The notes beneath the pieces are model-generated. The model had not been told where the DNA came from, did not search any database, and saw only the letters and a program-made list of their open reading frames with translations. Of a stretch of DNA of 64,000 bases, positions 63,452 to 64,000 are shown piece after piece. Every line of letters starts with the position of its first letter. Position 1 is the first letter of the stretch. This stretch comes from Halodesulfovibrio sp. MK-HDV (GTDB taxonomy: Bacteria > Desulfobacterota > Desulfovibrionia > Desulfovibrionales > Desulfovibrionaceae): the NCBI RefSeq assembly GCF_009914765.1, contig NZ_WYDS01000015.1, positions 62,001 through 126,000 on the forward strand. Reading direction: 5' to 3'. Both the position numbers and the translations under genes were made by a program.

Positions 63452-63532
63452 ATGAGCACTTGCGTGATTGGGCCGCCGCTTATGCCGCTTTGCGGGAATT
63501 GTGTTTACAAGACGCCGTCACAGGAGAGGTGA
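63452..63532 (+). CDS. Putative 26-residue Cys-containing small protein
   Basis: AGGGGG sits four bases before ATG 63452. The 26 codons begin MSTCVIGPPLMPLC and continue with GNCVY, giving three cysteines and a Pro/Gly-rich centre. It is too short for codon-use tests and I recognise no family. It could be a real small protein, a regulatory leader, or chance. The hairpin mini-ORF lies 28 bases upstream. Confidence 0.3.
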   Translation: MSTCVIGPPLMPLCGNCVYKTPSQER

Positions 63533-63683
63533 AGCAAAATTTTTTGCTCTTAATGGGGTGAGCATGAGCTAAGTGGCACAAGGGGATTGAAATAGTGGCG
63601 TAAACTCTTTTTTTTATTTTAACTGGACTTCTACACTGAGAAATTTGCATGATTCCGTGTGAGGAATTCGGAAATTAACTTGG

Positions 63684-64000
63684 CTACACTAACTCAATAT
63701 CAAAGTTTCGTAGCAGCGAAACTGCTTCCGGCAGGGAGAACTTGGCCTGCTTAATTGTGTTCTTTGAAACATCAATGGCGTATCCGTAGGCAGTGGATAA
63801 ATCTGCTTGCGTGAGGATTGTGTTATCGAAAAGACAGCCGCCCAAGTTGCAGTCATCAAAGACCGCGTGGGTCAAATTTGTATCAACAAAAGAAGCACCA
63901 TCGAAAGAACAGCCTTTGAAGATGAAATATTTCAGGTTCACATCCGGAAAGACTGCGTTATCCAAAATACAGTCAGTAAAGTCTGCCTTGAAGAGTCCTC
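63684..64000 (-). CDS. Pentapeptide-repeat protein, 5' end outside window
   Basis: The C-terminal ~105 residues of a protein with A(D/N)LXX-type pentapeptide repeats: LFKADFTDCILDNAVFPDVNLKYF, GCSFDGASFVDTNLTHAVFDDCNLGGCLFDNTILTQADLS. The repeats form a right-handed beta-helix. The frame is open to the window edge, so the start is missing. The last ~30 residues (YGYAIDVSKNTIKQAKFSLPEAVSLL) are a non-repeat cap of the kind seen in Qnr/McbG-like proteins, though that assignment is only a possibility. Confidence 0.85.
   Translation of the reverse strand, partial: GLFKADFTDCILDNAVFPDVNLKYFIFKGCSFDGASFVDTNLTHAVFDDCNLGGCLFDNTILTQADLSTAYGYAIDVSKNTIKQAKFSLPEAVSLLRNFDIELV

Noticed and set aside
1-64000. 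tRNA, rRNA, CRISPR, transposase or phage genes
   Set aside because: None was seen on reading both strands; a tRNA or Rfam scan would be needed to exclude small RNAs.

Overview
The window reads as one continuous bacterial chromosome segment with no rRNA, tRNA, insertion sequence, prophage or CRISPR array that I could see. Several things suggest a Desulfovibrio/Halodesulfovibrio-like sulfate reducer (Desulfovibrionales). These are a PxxKW cysteine-rich protein, a split ferredoxin-linked glutamate synthase, a class I cytochrome c beside a cytochrome c oxidase operon, a polar-flagellum gene set, and a dispersed 'GGGGTCTGGGG...CCCAGCCGCCGGAGGC' type repeat. The genus is inferred from gene families; I ran no search.

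Layout. 1-2330: a BioD/Pta-like DRTGG protein and rnc. 2346-13829 (minus strand): a motility block with three flagellins plus a decayed fourth, fliK, and a STAS-FapA-motA-motB operon. 14083-18417: dtd, an acyl-CoA ligase, dapA and dapF. 19001-28038: HU, an FlhG-like ATPase, a diguanylate cyclase, prfB (with its programmed frameshift), lnt, a CorC-like CBS protein, a PilZ protein and mnmG. 28426-33100: an M20 peptidase, the PxxKW protein, an MTA/SAH deaminase and an alpha/beta hydrolase. 33352-38489: a five-gene split glutamate synthase operon. 38954-43746: an MBL-fold protein and yajC-secD-secF. 44013-51183: cytochrome c, SCO and a complete cytochrome c oxidase operon whose subunit I is frameshifted. 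51325-57238: an amidase pair, a Dabb protein, and nadB-nadA-nadC. 57399-64000: mgtE, a serine hydrolase, a large chemoreceptor and the end of a pentapeptide-repeat gene.

How the genes fit together. Flagellins B and C each have a perfect sigma-54 promoter and came from a tandem duplication of about 2.5 kb that also left a flagellin pseudogene. FliK sets hook length, MotAB powers rotation, and STAS/FapA precede motAB. The diguanylate cyclase (with an intact I-site) and the PilZ protein add c-di-GMP signalling near the FlhG-like ATPase. The oxidase operon gives an anaerobe a way to reduce oxygen: cytochrome c feeds a subunit II carrying two fused c-type hemes, and SCO (His/Met-rich) and CtaB assemble it.

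Most notable signals: (1) single-base homopolymer frameshifts in FapA (A9) and CtaD (T6), each with the continuing family sequence in the next frame; (2) the flagellin duplication with conserved sigma-54 promoters and diverged centres; (3) a six-copy dispersed repeat whose central stem shows compensatory changes between copies; (4) a leader with three dyads before the glutamate synthase operon; (5) a hairpin plus a tiny Cys-rich ORF before the chemoreceptor.
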